A DNA stretch of 64,000 nt from Oceaniovalibus sp. ACAM 378 (GCF_008085915.1 NZ_VSJK01000006.1:248001-312000), one strand, 5' to 3'. Counted from the stretch's first letter, positions 1 through 9,655 are shown. Numbers and translations: made by a program. The notes: generated by a model not told the origin, from the letters alone.

Positions 1-556
1 TGATGGCAGCCAGATCGGGGCGTGGCCGGTCCGGGGGGGTGCTGCTTTCGGTGCCCAGATGGATGATACCCGCAATGGATTCAGACGTTGCGACGCCAAG
101 CCAGGTCAGGATCTCCGGATCGCGTGACGCCCAGCCCGACAGCCAGTTCGCACCCCAGCCCGAGGCGAGCGCGGCGTTGAGCAACGACAGGCAGACCGCA
201 CCGGCGGAAAACAACTGTTCGCTGTCGGGAATCTTTTCCGACGCAACTGGCGAAGACACGACGATGACCGCCAGATGCGATCTTGCGTATTCGTCCCGCG
301 ACTTGACCGTTTGGTCGGGATCGATTTGCAAGACTGTCGCCCGCTCTGTCACCTTGATCGACATCGCCAGCAACGCCGCACGGTCAAGCAGAATAAACCG
401 CCAGGGTTCAAGTTTACCATGGTCGGGCGAGCGTGCGGCAGCGGTCAGGATGGTCTCCAGCGCGGCGTCATCCGGCACCGGCAGCCCCAGCGTCTTGGCC
501 GAAGTCGAGCGGCGGGTCAGCAGAAAATCAAGCGCGGCGGGATTTGGGGCAGGCAT
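1..556 (-). CDS. Nitroreductase family protein, C-terminus cut by window edge
   Basis: The start codon is at 556 and the frame stays open to the window edge, giving about 185 residues with the C-terminus missing. The N-terminal motif RRSTSAKTLG and the motif SPDHGKLEPWRF at about residues 40-51 are typical of YdjA-like nitroreductases, FMN flavoproteins that reduce nitro compounds or quinones with NAD(P)H in the cytoplasm. A GWGANW segment near residue 145 also fits the family. It lies on the same strand as the deacetylase-like gene behind it, about 117 bp away. The natural substrate cannot be read from the sequence. Confidence 0.85.
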   Translation of the reverse strand, partial: MPAPNPAALDFLLTRRSTSAKTLGLPVPDDAALETILTAAARSPDHGKLEPWRFILLDRAALLAMSIKVTERATVLQIDPDQTVKSRDEYARSHLAVIVVSSPVASEKIPDSEQLFSAGAVCLSLLNAALASGWGANWLSGWASRDPEILTWLGVATSESIAGIIHLGTESSTPPDRPRPDLAAI

Positions 557-673
557 CGGCAATCTCCGGTCAGTGTCCCCCGGATGTCGGGGTTTCGGCG
601 CGCGGGGTCAAGGCCCGCTGCATCCGCACAGGGGGGTGGGTTTTGTGTGCCTCAATCGGTGGAAAAGATTGAT

Positions 674-1792
674 TCAGCGGTGTCCGGGCAGGGGTTGCTC
701 GCGCGCCAGATCGGAAATCCATTCTGACAGGAATGCATTGAACGCACTGCCGGGTTGTCGGGCCATGAAGTTTTCGGCGACCGGATCGGGGGCGTCGATG
801 GCGCTGCCAGACAGTTGGCGGATCGTGGCATGACCGCAGAATGGCACATAGAATTCAGAATATCCGCCCTCGTGCACCAGAACCAGCTTGCCGCCGCACA
901 GATCATCGGCCAGCGCCATGGTCCGTTCGGTGAGGGCGCGGAATGTCTCGGCCGTCGCCATCATCCGGGCCAGCGGATCCATCAGCGCGGCATCAAAACC
1001 ACAGGCCACGATGATCACATCGGGGCGATAGGCGGCAAGCGCGGGGGCAACCAGCCTGTCGAATGCCTCAAGATAGCCGGAATGCCCGGTGCCAGCGGGC
1101 AGGGGGATGTTGATGTTGTATCCGGTGCCCGCACCGCGCCCACGGTCGGCGGCAAATCCGGTGTCCTGAGGATAGTTGCGGTCCTGATGCATCGACAGGG
1201 TCAGAACATCGGAGCGGTCATAGAAAATCGCCTCGGTCCCATTGCCGTGGTGGACATCCCAGTCGATCACCGCGATCCGTTCGGCGCGGTGTTCGGCAAT
1301 GGCGGATTCAACCGCGATGGCGATATTGTTCAGCAGGCAGAACCCGTTCGGGCGGTCGGGCAGGCTGTGGTGGCCGGGCGGGCGCGACAGGGCATAGGCG
1401 TTGGTCAACTCCCCTGACAGCACGCTGTCCAGCGCGCCCTTGGCCAGACCCGCCGACAGCGCGGCAATCTCGAATCCGCCGGGGCCAAAGGGTGTGCGGT
1501 GGCCAATCTCGCCGCCGCCATTGTCGGAGATCCGTTTGAACTCGGTCAGAAAGCTGTCGGGGTGGACGCGGCGCAGATCTTCCATCGTGGCCGGGGCGGC
1601 GCCCTGGGTGGCAAGATCGCCCCACAGTCCCGTCACCTCCATCAGCGTTTTCAGGCGGCGTTTGGTTTCCGGGCTTTCGGGCAAACCACCCGCCGCGAGC
1701 GGCTGCACCAGCCCGCCAACCGGCAGATACCCGGCATAATTTCCCCCGCCATGCCAGAAACAGCGTTCATCCCAGAAAAAACCGGTGGCCAA
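674..1792 (-). CDS. Histone deacetylase family (class II-like) amidohydrolase
   Basis: This 372-residue protein has the arginase/deacetylase-fold motifs of class II histone deacetylase-like enzymes: RPPGHH near residue 137, the zinc-binding segment DWDVHHGNGT near 175, CGFDA near 265 and HEGGYS near 310. Bacterial members remove acetyl or other acyl groups from polyamines, small amides or proteins with a zinc-activated water. The N-terminus (FFWDERCFWHGGGNYAG) is the usual opening of the bacterial class II subgroup. All catalytic His and Asp positions appear intact. The substrate is unknown, and polyamine deacetylation is only one possibility. Confidence 0.88.
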   Translation of the reverse strand: MATGFFWDERCFWHGGGNYAGYLPVGGLVQPLAAGGLPESPETKRRLKTLMEVTGLWGDLATQGAAPATMEDLRRVHPDSFLTEFKRISDNGGGEIGHRTPFGPGGFEIAALSAGLAKGALDSVLSGELTNAYALSRPPGHHSLPDRPNGFCLLNNIAIAVESAIAEHRAERIAVIDWDVHHGNGTEAIFYDRSDVLTLSMHQDRNYPQDTGFAADRGRGAGTGYNINIPLPAGTGHSGYLEAFDRLVAPALAAYRPDVIIVACGFDAALMDPLARMMATAETFRALTERTMALADDLCGGKLVLVHEGGYSEFYVPFCGHATIRQLSGSAIDAPDPVAENFMARQPGSAFNAFLSEWISDLAREQPLPGHR

Positions 1793-1878
1793 TTGCCCGC
1801 TCCTTTAGATTTCTCCTGTCACCTTAAGCGATGGCGGGGGCGTGTCCAGACCCGCCCGGAGGGGCGCAAGTCGCGGTG

Positions 1879-2109
1879 TCAGCGTTTCAGGCGATAGGCG
1901 CCTTCGGGCAGGTTCAGCGCGGCGGCCAGATCGCGGACCTGCGCCATCGACAGGCTGATCATGACCACCCGGTCGGTGCGCGCATCCAGTTGCTCCATGG
2001 TCACGACATCCTCGAACACGTTCAAGGTGATGTCTTCCTGACGGTGGGTGCCCACTTCGTCGACAAGGGTGATGACGGTCGCGTCAAATTCATGTTCTAT
2101 GGTAAACAT
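1879..2109 (-). CDS. Small conserved-looking protein of unknown function
   Basis: This 76-residue protein starts MFTIEHEFDATVITLVDE. The frame is open further upstream to 2175, but that N-terminus would be low-complexity and would run toward the divergent M48 gene, so the start at 2109 is preferred. It is acidic, has no signal peptide or membrane segment, and has a C-terminal part (MAQVRDLAAALNLPEG) that looks like a short helix. I recognise no family beyond small hypothetical proteins common in Rhodobacteraceae. Function is not assigned. Confidence 0.55.
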   Translation of the reverse strand: MFTIEHEFDATVITLVDEVGTHRQEDITLNVFEDVVTMEQLDARTDRVVMISLSMAQVRDLAAALNLPEGAYRLKR

Positions 2110-2278
2110 GAGCGTCAGAGTAAGCGCCGCGCGACGCGGTGCAAGCGCAATCGCACCCGAAACAGGCGATGACAAATACGCGAGCGTGCGGGTCTCTGGT
2201 GATTTTGGCGCTGCGTCCTCTGGTTCTTTACGGTTGGGCCGCTATTCTTGCGCCGACGTGTCGCGGAAAGGAACATCC

Positions 2279-2974
2279 ATGCGCCTGGCGCTGCTTTTGG
2301 CCCTATTGGCTGCTGCGGGATGTGCAGCACCGGTGATTTCTGTTGCGCCAACGCCGCCACCGGTTCAAACGCCCCGTCAGGCAGGCATAACCGCCGCGCG
2401 CAATTTCATCACTGTGGTCGAAGCGGTCGAACCCCAAGCCGAGCGTGAGTGCCGGGCGCGGACCCGGGGGGTGAACTGCGATTTCATCATCGTTGTGGAT
2501 GACCGGCGCGAACTGCCGCCCAACGCATTTCAGACGCTCGATAAAAGCGGACGGCCCATTGTCGGGTTTACCCTTTCGCTGATTGCCGAGGCCCGCAATG
2601 CCGACGAGCTGGCCTTTATTCTGGGGCATGAGGCGGCCCATCACATTGCCGGGCACATCGGCCGAACGCGGGATTCAGCGATGCGCGGCGCGATTTTCGC
2701 CGGGGTTCTGGCCACCGTGGGTGGAGCCAATGCCGAAACGGTGCGCGAGGCACAGAATTTCGGGGCCTCTCTGGGCGCCCGACGATATTCCAAGGGTTTT
2801 GAGCTTGAGGCCGATGCGCTTGGTACCCTGATTGCGGCGCGCGCCGGGTTCGACCCCCTGCGCGGCGCCGAATATTTCACCCGCACGCCCGACCCCGGAA
2901 ACCGCTTTCTGGGCACCCATCCGCCAAATGCACAGCGGATCGCCACCGTCCGGCGCGTGATGGCAGGGCTTTAG
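2279..2974 (+). CDS. M48 family metalloprotease, lipoprotein
   Basis: The start at 2279 follows an AAAGGAA ribosome-binding site and opens a lipoprotein signal peptide whose lipobox AAGC puts the lipidated cysteine at residue 15. The mature protein carries the zinc-protease motif HEAAH at residues 117-121, with the third ligand probably Glu175 or Glu177 in GFELEADALG. At 231 residues it is a short M48 protease of the BepA/LoiP-like periplasmic type, expected to act on outer-membrane or envelope proteins. There is no TPR domain. A longer upstream start is possible in frame but would bury the signal peptide. Confidence 0.88.
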   Translation: MRLALLLALLAAAGCAAPVISVAPTPPPVQTPRQAGITAARNFITVVEAVEPQAERECRARTRGVNCDFIIVVDDRRELPPNAFQTLDKSGRPIVGFTLSLIAEARNADELAFILGHEAAHHIAGHIGRTRDSAMRGAIFAGVLATVGGANAETVREAQNFGASLGARRYSKGFELEADALGTLIAARAGFDPLRGAEYFTRTPDPGNRFLGTHPPNAQRIATVRRVMAGL

Positions 2975-3166
2975 ACGGCCAAGCGTCACGCCCAAAAAGG
3001 CAGTGTAGGGTCAGGAATACCCGCCTTTTGGCGCGATTCTTTCGACCTCAGGGTAGACAGGTCGCCGGTTCGGCGGCAGGCTGACTCTATTCCCAAGCTA
3101 TTTTAACGATCTTTCAGACGATTTTCGCGACGACTTTTCAAATGGCCGACATTGCAGGAGCATATT

Positions 3167-3460
3167 ATGTGCGATCAATCCGCCCATTCCAAAGCTGACC
3201 TCTCCGAACCCGATCTGCGCGAACAGGCACGTCTTGTGCGCCGGATGGCCGGGGTCACCGGCGTTGATATCGATGATCCCCCACAGGCGGGCGTGGCACC
3301 CTGCGCTGTGCCCACCGAGGTGGTTCACAACTGTGCCACCTGTGCTGCCGCAGCAACCTGTCCCGGTTGGCTGGCCGCGCAGGAACGCCGGGCACAGACC
3401 GCCCGTGCGCCGGAATTCTGTCACAATCGCGCGTGGTTCGAGGCGCGGCAGGCAGGCTGA
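3167..3460 (+). CDS. DUF6455 family protein
   Basis: The ATG at 3167 has a GGAG ribosome-binding site at 3157-3160, which is better than the in-frame TTG at 3152. The 97-residue protein has the cysteine-rich C-terminus of DUF6455: NCATCAAAATCPGWLA followed by APEFCHNRAWFE. The three closely spaced cysteines plus a fourth near the C-terminus suggest metal binding, but that is inference. The function of the family is unknown. The gene stands alone and converges on rimO, with 19 bp between the stops. Confidence 0.7.
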   Translation: MCDQSAHSKADLSEPDLREQARLVRRMAGVTGVDIDDPPQAGVAPCAVPTEVVHNCATCAAAATCPGWLAAQERRAQTARAPEFCHNRAWFEARQAG

Positions 3461-3479
3461 TCCGACTCTGTGCTGCTGG

Positions 3480-4847
3480 CTATACCACCCGGCCCCACAG
3501 ATCATATTCCCCCGCCTCGTTCACCTCGGCGGTAACGATATCGCCGGGCGACAGCGTTTCGAACCCTTCGTCGATGAACAGGTTGCCGTCGATCTCGGGC
3601 GCATCGGCAAAGGTGCGGCACGTGGCGGCCTCATCGTCGACCTCATCGACGATCGCCTGCACCCGGGTGCCGACTTTCGCCGCCAGTTTCGCCTCGGAAA
3701 TCGCCTGCGCACGGGCCATGAAACGGTCCCAGCGGTCCTGCTTGACCTCTGGATCAACGTGATCGGGCAGGGCGTTCGAGCGTGCACCGGCGACGTTCTC
3801 ATATTGGAAGCAACCAACCCGGTTCAGTTGCGCTTCGTCCAGCCAATCCAGCAGCGTCTGAAACTCGGCCTCCGTCTCGCCCGGATAGCCAACGATGAAC
3901 GTGCTGCGCAGGGTGATATCGGGACATATATCGCGCCAGGCGGCGATCTTTTCCAAGGTGCCTGCGGCGGCGGCGGGGCGGGCCATACGTTTCAGCGTGT
4001 CGGGATGGGCGTGCTGAAACGGAATGTCGAGGTATGGCAGCACGCCACTGGCCGGATCGGCCATCAGCGGAATCAGATCGCGCACATGGGGATAGGGATA
4101 GACATAGTGCAGCCGGACCCAAGCCCCAAGCGTTCCCAGATCACGGGCAAGCGACAGGATCGGGGCCTTTTCGGGGCGGCCCTTCCAATCGGTGCCATAG
4201 GCGCTGGTGTCCTGACTGATCACCAGCAGTTCCTTCACGCCGGCACCGACCAGCCGTTCGGCTTCGCGCAGGACGGCGGCGTGCGGGCGCGAGGCCAGCT
4301 TGCCGCGCATGTCGGGGATGATGCAGAACTTGCAGGCGTGGTTGCAGCCCTCGGAAATCTTGAGATAGCTATAGTGGCGCGGCGTCAGCGTGACCGCCTG
4401 TTTCGGCAGCAGATCGATAAACGGATCGGGCGCGGGCGGCACGGCGGCATGTACGGCGTCCAGCACCTGTTCGTATTGGTGCGGTCCGGTGACGGCCAGC
4501 ACCCTTGGGTGTGCGCCGGTGATATACTCGGGGTTGGCCCCAAGGCAGCCCGTGACGATGACGCGGCCATTCTCGCTCAGCGCTTCGCCGATCGCCTCCA
4601 GACTTTCGGCCTTGGCGCTGTCCAGAAAGCCGCAGGTGTTGACGATGACCGCGTCGGCCCCGGCATAATCGGGTGAAATGCCATAACCTTCGGCGCGCAG
4701 ACGGGTCAGAATGCGTTCGCTGTCGACCAGCGCCTTGGGACACCCAAGCGAGACCATGCCGATCACCGGTTGATCCGCGCGGCGGACACCGTTGAGCTTG
4801 AGCGAAGGCGCGAGATCGGGGCGGAGGGAAGCGGGGTTGTTTGCCAT
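3480..4847 (-). CDS. rimO: Ribosomal protein S12 methylthiotransferase RimO
   Basis: RimO adds a methylthio group to the conserved aspartate of ribosomal protein S12 (Asp89 in E. coli). The 455-residue protein has the N-terminal UPF0004 domain with cluster cysteines Cys36 ([12 protein letters not shown]), Cys72 and Cys101, a radical SAM motif CNHACKFC (Cys168, Cys172, Cys175), and a C-terminal TRAM-like region. The SLGCPK opening is diagnostic of RimO rather than MiaB. The start at 4847 is chosen because the in-frame extension to 4928 is not RimO-like. It may be transcribed separately from the upstream pyr operon, since a 160-bp gap with a palindrome separates them. Confidence 0.95.
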   Translation of the reverse strand: MANNPASLRPDLAPSLKLNGVRRADQPVIGMVSLGCPKALVDSERILTRLRAEGYGISPDYAGADAVIVNTCGFLDSAKAESLEAIGEALSENGRVIVTGCLGANPEYITGAHPRVLAVTGPHQYEQVLDAVHAAVPPAPDPFIDLLPKQAVTLTPRHYSYLKISEGCNHACKFCIIPDMRGKLASRPHAAVLREAERLVGAGVKELLVISQDTSAYGTDWKGRPEKAPILSLARDLGTLGAWVRLHYVYPYPHVRDLIPLMADPASGVLPYLDIPFQHAHPDTLKRMARPAAAAGTLEKIAAWRDICPDITLRSTFIVGYPGETEAEFQTLLDWLDEAQLNRVGCFQYENVAGARSNALPDHVDPEVKQDRWDRFMARAQAISEAKLAAKVGTRVQAIVDEVDDEAATCRTFADAPEIDGNLFIDEGFETLSPGDIVTAEVNEAGEYDLWGRVV

Positions 4848-4917
4848 CGCGTGCCTATACAGCAGGAAACGGAGCAGGGAAACGGGCGACATGATGTGCA
4901 ACGCTGGGGGCGGGCGA

Positions 4918-4938
4918 CGATTTTTCATTGAAAAATCG
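4918..4938. repeat. 21-bp A/T-rich perfect palindrome between pyrC-like gene and rimO
   Basis: Two 10-bp arms (CGATTTTTCA and its reverse complement) flank a single T. The element lies in the 161-bp gap between two minus-strand genes. It could act as a short terminator for the pyr operon, because the arm itself supplies a T run on either strand, or as an operator for rimO. With only one central base it could not form a normal hairpin loop without opening inner pairs, so a protein-binding palindrome is a fair alternative. Confidence 0.5.
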
Positions 4939-5008
4939 GGTCCCGCCGCAGATGTCGGTCTCAGATGGCCATATCGGCGCCTGCGTCAGGCCGCCATCGG
5001 GTCCGGTC

Positions 5009-6316
5009 TCAGGGCGCGTCCGAATCAAATACCCGGGTGCCGCCGACCCATGTGCCCAGCACGCGCCCCTCCATCCGCTGACCATCGAATGGCGTGTTCT
5101 TTGATTTGCTGAGCAGGGTGAACCGGTCCAGCACAAAGGGCGCGTCGGGATCAAACAGCACCAGATCGGCGGGCGCCCCTTCGGCCAGACGCCCCTGCGG
5201 CAGGTTCAGACGACGCGCCGGGTTTAGCGACAGCGCGCGCCACAACACCGGCAGCGCGACATGGCCGGAATGGACCAGTCGCATGGCCGCGGGCAGAAGG
5301 GTCTGCAAAGCCACCGCGCCGCTCGCTGCTTCCTCGAATGGCAGGCGTTTGGATTCCTCGTCCTGCGGGGTGTGCATGGAACACAAGATATCGATCAGCC
5401 CATCGGCCAACGCCTCGACCACCGCAATCCGGTCGTCCTCGGATCGCAGGGGCGGTTTGATCTTGAAGAAGGTGCGATAATCGCCAACGTCAAATTCGTT
5501 CAGCGTCAGGTGATGAATGCCGACCCCCGCCGTCACATCCAGTCCGTTCTGCTTGGCTCGCTCAAGCGCAGGCAGGGCGCGGGCGCTGGTGATCTGATCG
5601 GCGTGATACCGCGCCCCAGTCATTTCGACCAAAGCCATGTCGCGGTCCAGCGCCATACGCTCGGCCATGGGGGATACGGCGGGCAGACCCTTCAGCGATG
5701 CGAACTTGCCGCTTGTCGTGGCGGCACCCGCGCTCAGCCCCGGATCCTGAGGGTGCGCGATGACCAGCACACCCAGCGACCTTGCATAGGTCAGACAGCG
5801 CGAAAATACCTTTGTATCGGCCACCACCCGGTCGCAATCGGTGAAGGCGACGGCACCTGCGTCTTTCAGAAACCCGATCTCCGTCATCTCGCGCCCGGCC
5901 CGTTCCTTGGTCAGCGCGGCCATGGGCAACACGCGCACCGGGCTGTCCGCATTGGCGCGGCGCATGACGAATTCCAGCACCTCGGGGGTGTCGATCGCCG
6001 GTGACGTGTCGGGGCGGGTGACCATTGTGGTGATGCCGCCCGCCGCGGCCGCGCGTCCGGCGCTGCGAAAGGATTCCTTGTGCCGCTCGCCCGGTTCGCT
6101 GACCTTTACGCCGATATCGACGATTCCGGGGGCTAGGCAGCGCCCGCCGCAGTCCACGACGTGCTGTGCATCGCGCCTCGTCGCATCGGTTGTTTCGGTG
6201 GCGTCGGCGGGCAGGATCGCGATGATCGTTCCGTCCCGAACCAGCAACCCGCCGGGCGCATCGGTCAGGGTTTCCGGGTCGATCAGACGAGCGTTGATGA
6301 ACAGTGTCGTTGTCAT
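5009..6316 (-). CDS. pyrC': Dihydroorotase-like protein lacking metal ligands (PyrC'-type, probably inactive)
   Basis: The 435-residue protein has the overall layout of a class I dihydroorotase, including GGRCLAPGIVD before the usual metal site and an ending with the amidohydrolase pattern NPARRLNLPQGRLAEG. The catalytic residues are not there. The usual D-x-H-x-H-x-R-E-P-G reads D67-I-G-V-K-V-S-E-P-G, so both metal histidines and the substrate arginine are replaced. The usual T-D-H-A-P-H reads S313-M-H-T-P-Q, so the catalytic aspartate is Met314. Such pseudo-dihydroorotases (PyrC' of Pseudomonas) are structural partners of aspartate transcarbamoylase, and pyrB lies upstream here. I infer a scaffold role. 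A working dihydroorotase should exist elsewhere in the genome. Confidence 0.85.
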   Translation of the reverse strand: MTTTLFINARLIDPETLTDAPGGLLVRDGTIIAILPADATETTDATRRDAQHVVDCGGRCLAPGIVDIGVKVSEPGERHKESFRSAGRAAAAGGITTMVTRPDTSPAIDTPEVLEFVMRRANADSPVRVLPMAALTKERAGREMTEIGFLKDAGAVAFTDCDRVVADTKVFSRCLTYARSLGVLVIAHPQDPGLSAGAATTSGKFASLKGLPAVSPMAERMALDRDMALVEMTGARYHADQITSARALPALERAKQNGLDVTAGVGIHHLTLNEFDVGDYRTFFKIKPPLRSEDDRIAVVEALADGLIDILCSMHTPQDEESKRLPFEEAASGAVALQTLLPAAMRLVHSGHVALPVLWRALSLNPARRLNLPQGRLAEGAPADLVLFDPDAPFVLDRFTLLSKSKNTPFDGQRMEGRVLGTWVGGTRVFDSDAP

Positions 6317-6419
6317 GCCTGACCTTTCCGGGCGTGGATGAGAATGTCGTCACCCCGCCATCCGTCGGCGATTATCTTTAAGCCGGATGCGCCCCGGATA
6401 TCATCTATGCCCACCGCGA

Positions 6420-6941
6420 TCATCCCGATCGCGCCAAAAGAAACATGACCAGCGCAAGAACAGTCGCAGCGATCAACCCGATCAGCAGGGTTCGGCGGGA
6501 GGCCTGATGCGGTTCGGGCGCGGCACGACCGCCGCCCAGAGTGCCCTTTGCGCCGTCGCTGCGCAGCGGAGTCATTGCCGGGGGCGGTGCGTTCAGCTCG
6601 GGCAGGGTGGCGATATGGGTCAGCGCCGGGGCGGGTGACAGAGTGGCCCCACCGGGGGGCAGGGCGGCGGCGCGCAGCAACAGGACATGTCCGGTCAGCG
6701 CATCCAACCGCGCGCGTTGCTGCGCTGCGGCCTCTGGGTCAACGTCGAACCCGGCCAGAAGGTATCCGGTCAGGCCCATGGAGGAAATATCACCGGTGTC
6801 CAGCACCTCGGCCTGATCGGGGCGCGACAGGGGCGTGCCCAGCACCGAAGACAGGGCCTCGGGAGATTTCAGCGCCTCGGCCTCGGACGCGGGCATCGAC
6901 AGGGAGAAGATGTGAACGGCATTCCGGTCAGTCAGTTTCAT
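6420..6941 (-). CDS. Tail-anchored membrane protein of unknown function in the pyr operon
   Basis: This 173-residue protein begins [20 protein letters not shown]. It has a soluble N-terminal part to about residue 100, a Pro/Ala/Gly-rich linker, and one hydrophobic segment (LLIGLIAATVLALVMFLLA, about residues 152-170) ending two or three residues before the C-terminus, which suggests a tail anchor. It sits between pyrB and the pyrC-like gene. Its start overlaps the stop of the upstream 75-codon frame by ATGA. No domain is recognised. A link to pyrimidine synthesis is inferred from position only. Confidence 0.7.
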   Translation of the reverse strand: MKLTDRNAVHIFSLSMPASEAEALKSPEALSSVLGTPLSRPDQAEVLDTGDISSMGLTGYLLAGFDVDPEAAAQQRARLDALTGHVLLLRAAALPPGGATLSPAPALTHIATLPELNAPPPAMTPLRSDGAKGTLGGGRAAPEPHQASRRTLLIGLIAATVLALVMFLLARSG

Positions 6942-7165
6942 CGCGCGTCCCTTTGTAGAGAGTCCGGTCTCAGTTGAAAATCTGACCTTGGTTGAAAATT
7001 CCGGGTTTGTCGAAAATCCCGCCGCTGTTGAGGATCCGGCAGTGCAATCGCGCCCGGATATGTGCAGCTGCGGTTCGGCGTGGCAAGATGCCTGCGCTTT
7101 GACGGTCGACCGCGCATAGAACGGCCCGCTGCTGTGGCAGATGGCGCAGTCCTGTCCGCAGTCAT
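6938..7165 (-). CDS. Candidate 75-residue basic protein with six-residue repeats, coupled to pyrB
   Basis: This frame starts with an ATG that overlaps the pyrB stop as ATGA (7162-7165), and its own TGA overlaps the next gene's ATG in the same way (6938-6941). It therefore fills the 220-bp gap exactly with two 4-bp overlaps, the usual pattern of translational coupling. The product is rich in Arg and Gln. Its C-terminal third is a six-residue repeat (units [24 protein letters not shown]) encoded by an 18-bp DNA repeat. No family is recognised and the low complexity argues for caution. It may instead be non-coding spacer in which the overlaps are chance. Confidence 0.4.
   Translation of the reverse strand: MTADRTAPSATAAGRSMRGRPSKRRHLATPNRSCTYPGAIALPDPQQRRDFRQTRNFQPRSDFQLRPDSLQRDAR
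6955..7044. repeat. Degenerate 18-bp tandem repeat, five units
   Basis: On the plus strand, units start at 6955, 6973, 6991, 7009 and 7027, exactly 18 bp apart. The consensus is close to GTTGAAAATCCGGNNTT. The central three units are most alike and the outer two more diverged. Because 18 is a multiple of three, the repeat is also a six-residue repeat in the minus-strand 75-codon frame. Confidence 0.8.
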
Positions 7166-8112
7166 GCCATCACCCCCGGTTGTTCCGCGCGCAGGTTGCG
7201 CGCCAAAAGATCCATCGCCGCCATGCGCACGGCGACGCCCATCTCAACCTGCTCTTGAATCACGCTGCGGTTGATGTCGTCGGCCAGCGTCCCGTCGATC
7301 TCGACCCCGCGGTTCATCGGGCCGGGGTGCATGACGATGGCGTCAGGTTTTGCATGGGCGAGTTTTTCGCCGTCCAGCCCGTAACGGTGATAATATTCCC
7401 GCTCGGAGGGGATGAAACTGCCGTCCATCCGCTCTTTCTGCAATCGCAGCATCATCACCACATCGGCACCTTCCAGCCCGGCGCGCATGTCATCGAACAC
7501 CTCGACCCCCCAGTCGGCGGCACCTGCGGGCATCAGGGTGGGTGGACCGATCAGTCGGATCCGGGATTCCATCTTGCCCAGCAGCAGGATGTTCGACCGT
7601 GCCACGCGGGAATGGGCGATGTCGCCGCAGATCGCCACGGTCAGGCGGTGCAGCCGTCCCTTGGCGCGGCGGATCGTCAGCGCATCCAGCAAGGCCTGCG
7701 TCGGATGTTCGTGCCGCCCGTCACCGGCGTTCAGGACGGCACAGTTCACCTTTTCCGCCAGCAGATTCACCGCGCCCGAATGGGGGTGGCGCACGACCAG
7801 CAGATCGGGGTGCATCGCATTCAACGTCATTGCCGTATCAATCAGGGTTTCACCCTTCTTGATGCTGCTGGCCTGCATCGACATGTTCATCACATCGGCG
7901 CCCAGCCGTTTACCTGCCAGTTCGAAACTCGCCTGCGTCCGGGTCGAACTCTCGAAAAACATGTTGATCTGCGTCAGTCCGGCAAGAGCATTGCTGCGCT
8001 TGTCAGGGGCGCGGTTCAGCGCGACATATCGATCTGCCAGATCGAGAATGGCAGTGATTTCGACGGGATGAAGGGGCTCGATGCCCAGAAGATGGCGATG
8101 GCGATAGGTCAT
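7162..8112 (-). CDS. pyrB: Aspartate carbamoyltransferase catalytic subunit
   Basis: PyrB joins carbamoyl phosphate and aspartate to give carbamoyl aspartate, the first committed step of pyrimidine synthesis. The 316-residue protein has the carbamoyl-phosphate loop FFESSTRTQ (residues 52-60), the SIKKGET loop, VRHPHSGA, and [16 protein letters not shown], all intact. The length is normal for a catalytic chain. It heads a minus-strand group that runs through a coupled short frame and a tail-anchored protein to a PyrC-like pseudo-enzyme, the partner seen with this class of transcarbamoylase. No pyrI-type regulatory chain is present in the window. Confidence 0.96.
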   Translation of the reverse strand: MTYRHRHLLGIEPLHPVEITAILDLADRYVALNRAPDKRSNALAGLTQINMFFESSTRTQASFELAGKRLGADVMNMSMQASSIKKGETLIDTAMTLNAMHPDLLVVRHPHSGAVNLLAEKVNCAVLNAGDGRHEHPTQALLDALTIRRAKGRLHRLTVAICGDIAHSRVARSNILLLGKMESRIRLIGPPTLMPAGAADWGVEVFDDMRAGLEGADVVMMLRLQKERMDGSFIPSEREYYHRYGLDGEKLAHAKPDAIVMHPGPMNRGVEIDGTLADDINRSVIQEQVEMGVAVRMAAMDLLARNLRAEQPGVMA

Positions 8113-8284
8113 GTTTCATCCTTGCTGCCCACAGGGTTATAGAAAACGGTGGCGCGACGTGCAATGCGCCCGATGGGATGCGCAATCGTTTCGACTTATC
8201 CACATAAATTCAATTCTCGAGGGTTGAATGATTTTCGAGTGCGAGCAATGTGAAGTTTGCTGCAACCTGGGAATTAAAATAAAT

Positions 8285-8728
8285 ATGAAGAATATATTAT
8301 TTCCGCTTCTTTTCGCCTCGGCGGCGGCTTTGGCCGGATGCGTCGAACAGCCACAACGGGTTTCAGCCGTCTATATTCCAAGTCTCGTTTTCAAGGGGGC
8401 TTCCTGCCAGGAGCTGCTTGGGGAGCGCGCACGTCTGGCCGGCTATGTTGCCCATGTGACCGCCGCCCAGAGGCGCGCGGCGGATAATGATGCGGCATTG
8501 ATGATCGTTGGCGCCGTGGTGTTCTGGCCCGCGCTGCTGGCGCTGCCTCTCACGGTGGACCAGTCGGCACAGCTGGCGGTCGCGCGCGGCCACTATGATG
8601 CGCTGAACGAGGCGATCCGAAAACAGGGATGTCAGGGGGCATCGCACGCGTCTGCGCCGCGCCATCCGGAGTTTGAGTATTCGGTCGGCACCTGGAAACG
8701 CTATCGCGGCGATTTTCCACCCCTCTGA
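8285..8728 (+). CDS. Small lipoprotein of unknown function
   Basis: The start at 8285 opens a signal peptide MKNILFPLLFASAAALAGC with a lipobox LAGC and lipidated Cys19. An in-frame start further upstream at 8228 would lack a secretion signal at its N-terminus. The 147-residue protein has one hydrophobic stretch (ALMIVGAVVFWPALLALPL) and a paired Cys near residue 118. Its upstream DNA is unusually A/T-rich for this genome, which suggests its own promoter. No family is recognised. Confidence 0.65.
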   Translation: MKNILFPLLFASAAALAGCVEQPQRVSAVYIPSLVFKGASCQELLGERARLAGYVAHVTAAQRRAADNDAALMIVGAVVFWPALLALPLTVDQSAQLAVARGHYDALNEAIRKQGCQGASHASAPRHPEFEYSVGTWKRYRGDFPPL

Positions 8729-8779
8729 TCGGCGGCGGACGGCTTTACCTTGCCATGGGGCGGACATATCGTCGGCCCC

Positions 8780-9564
<785 letters not shown>

Positions 9565-9571
<7 letters not shown>

Positions 9572-9655
9572 CGGGCCGGGCCGATCAGCCGGGCCAATCA
9601 ACAGGGCTCAATTGCGGGGCCAAATCAGAGGGCCACATTACAGGGTGCAAGCGGC
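9565..9655. repeat. Degenerate 13-bp tandem repeat, seven units
   Basis: Units beginning GGGCC or GGGCT/GGGTG start at 9565, 9578, 9591, 9604, 9617, 9630 and 9643, each exactly 13 bp apart. The best-kept units read GGGCCGATCAGCC, GGGCCAATCAACA and GGGCCAAATCAGA. The first unit overlaps the last codons of the glycosylase gene and the rest lies in the gap before the LysE gene. A 13-bp period shifts reading frame, so this is not a protein repeat. Confidence 0.8.
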
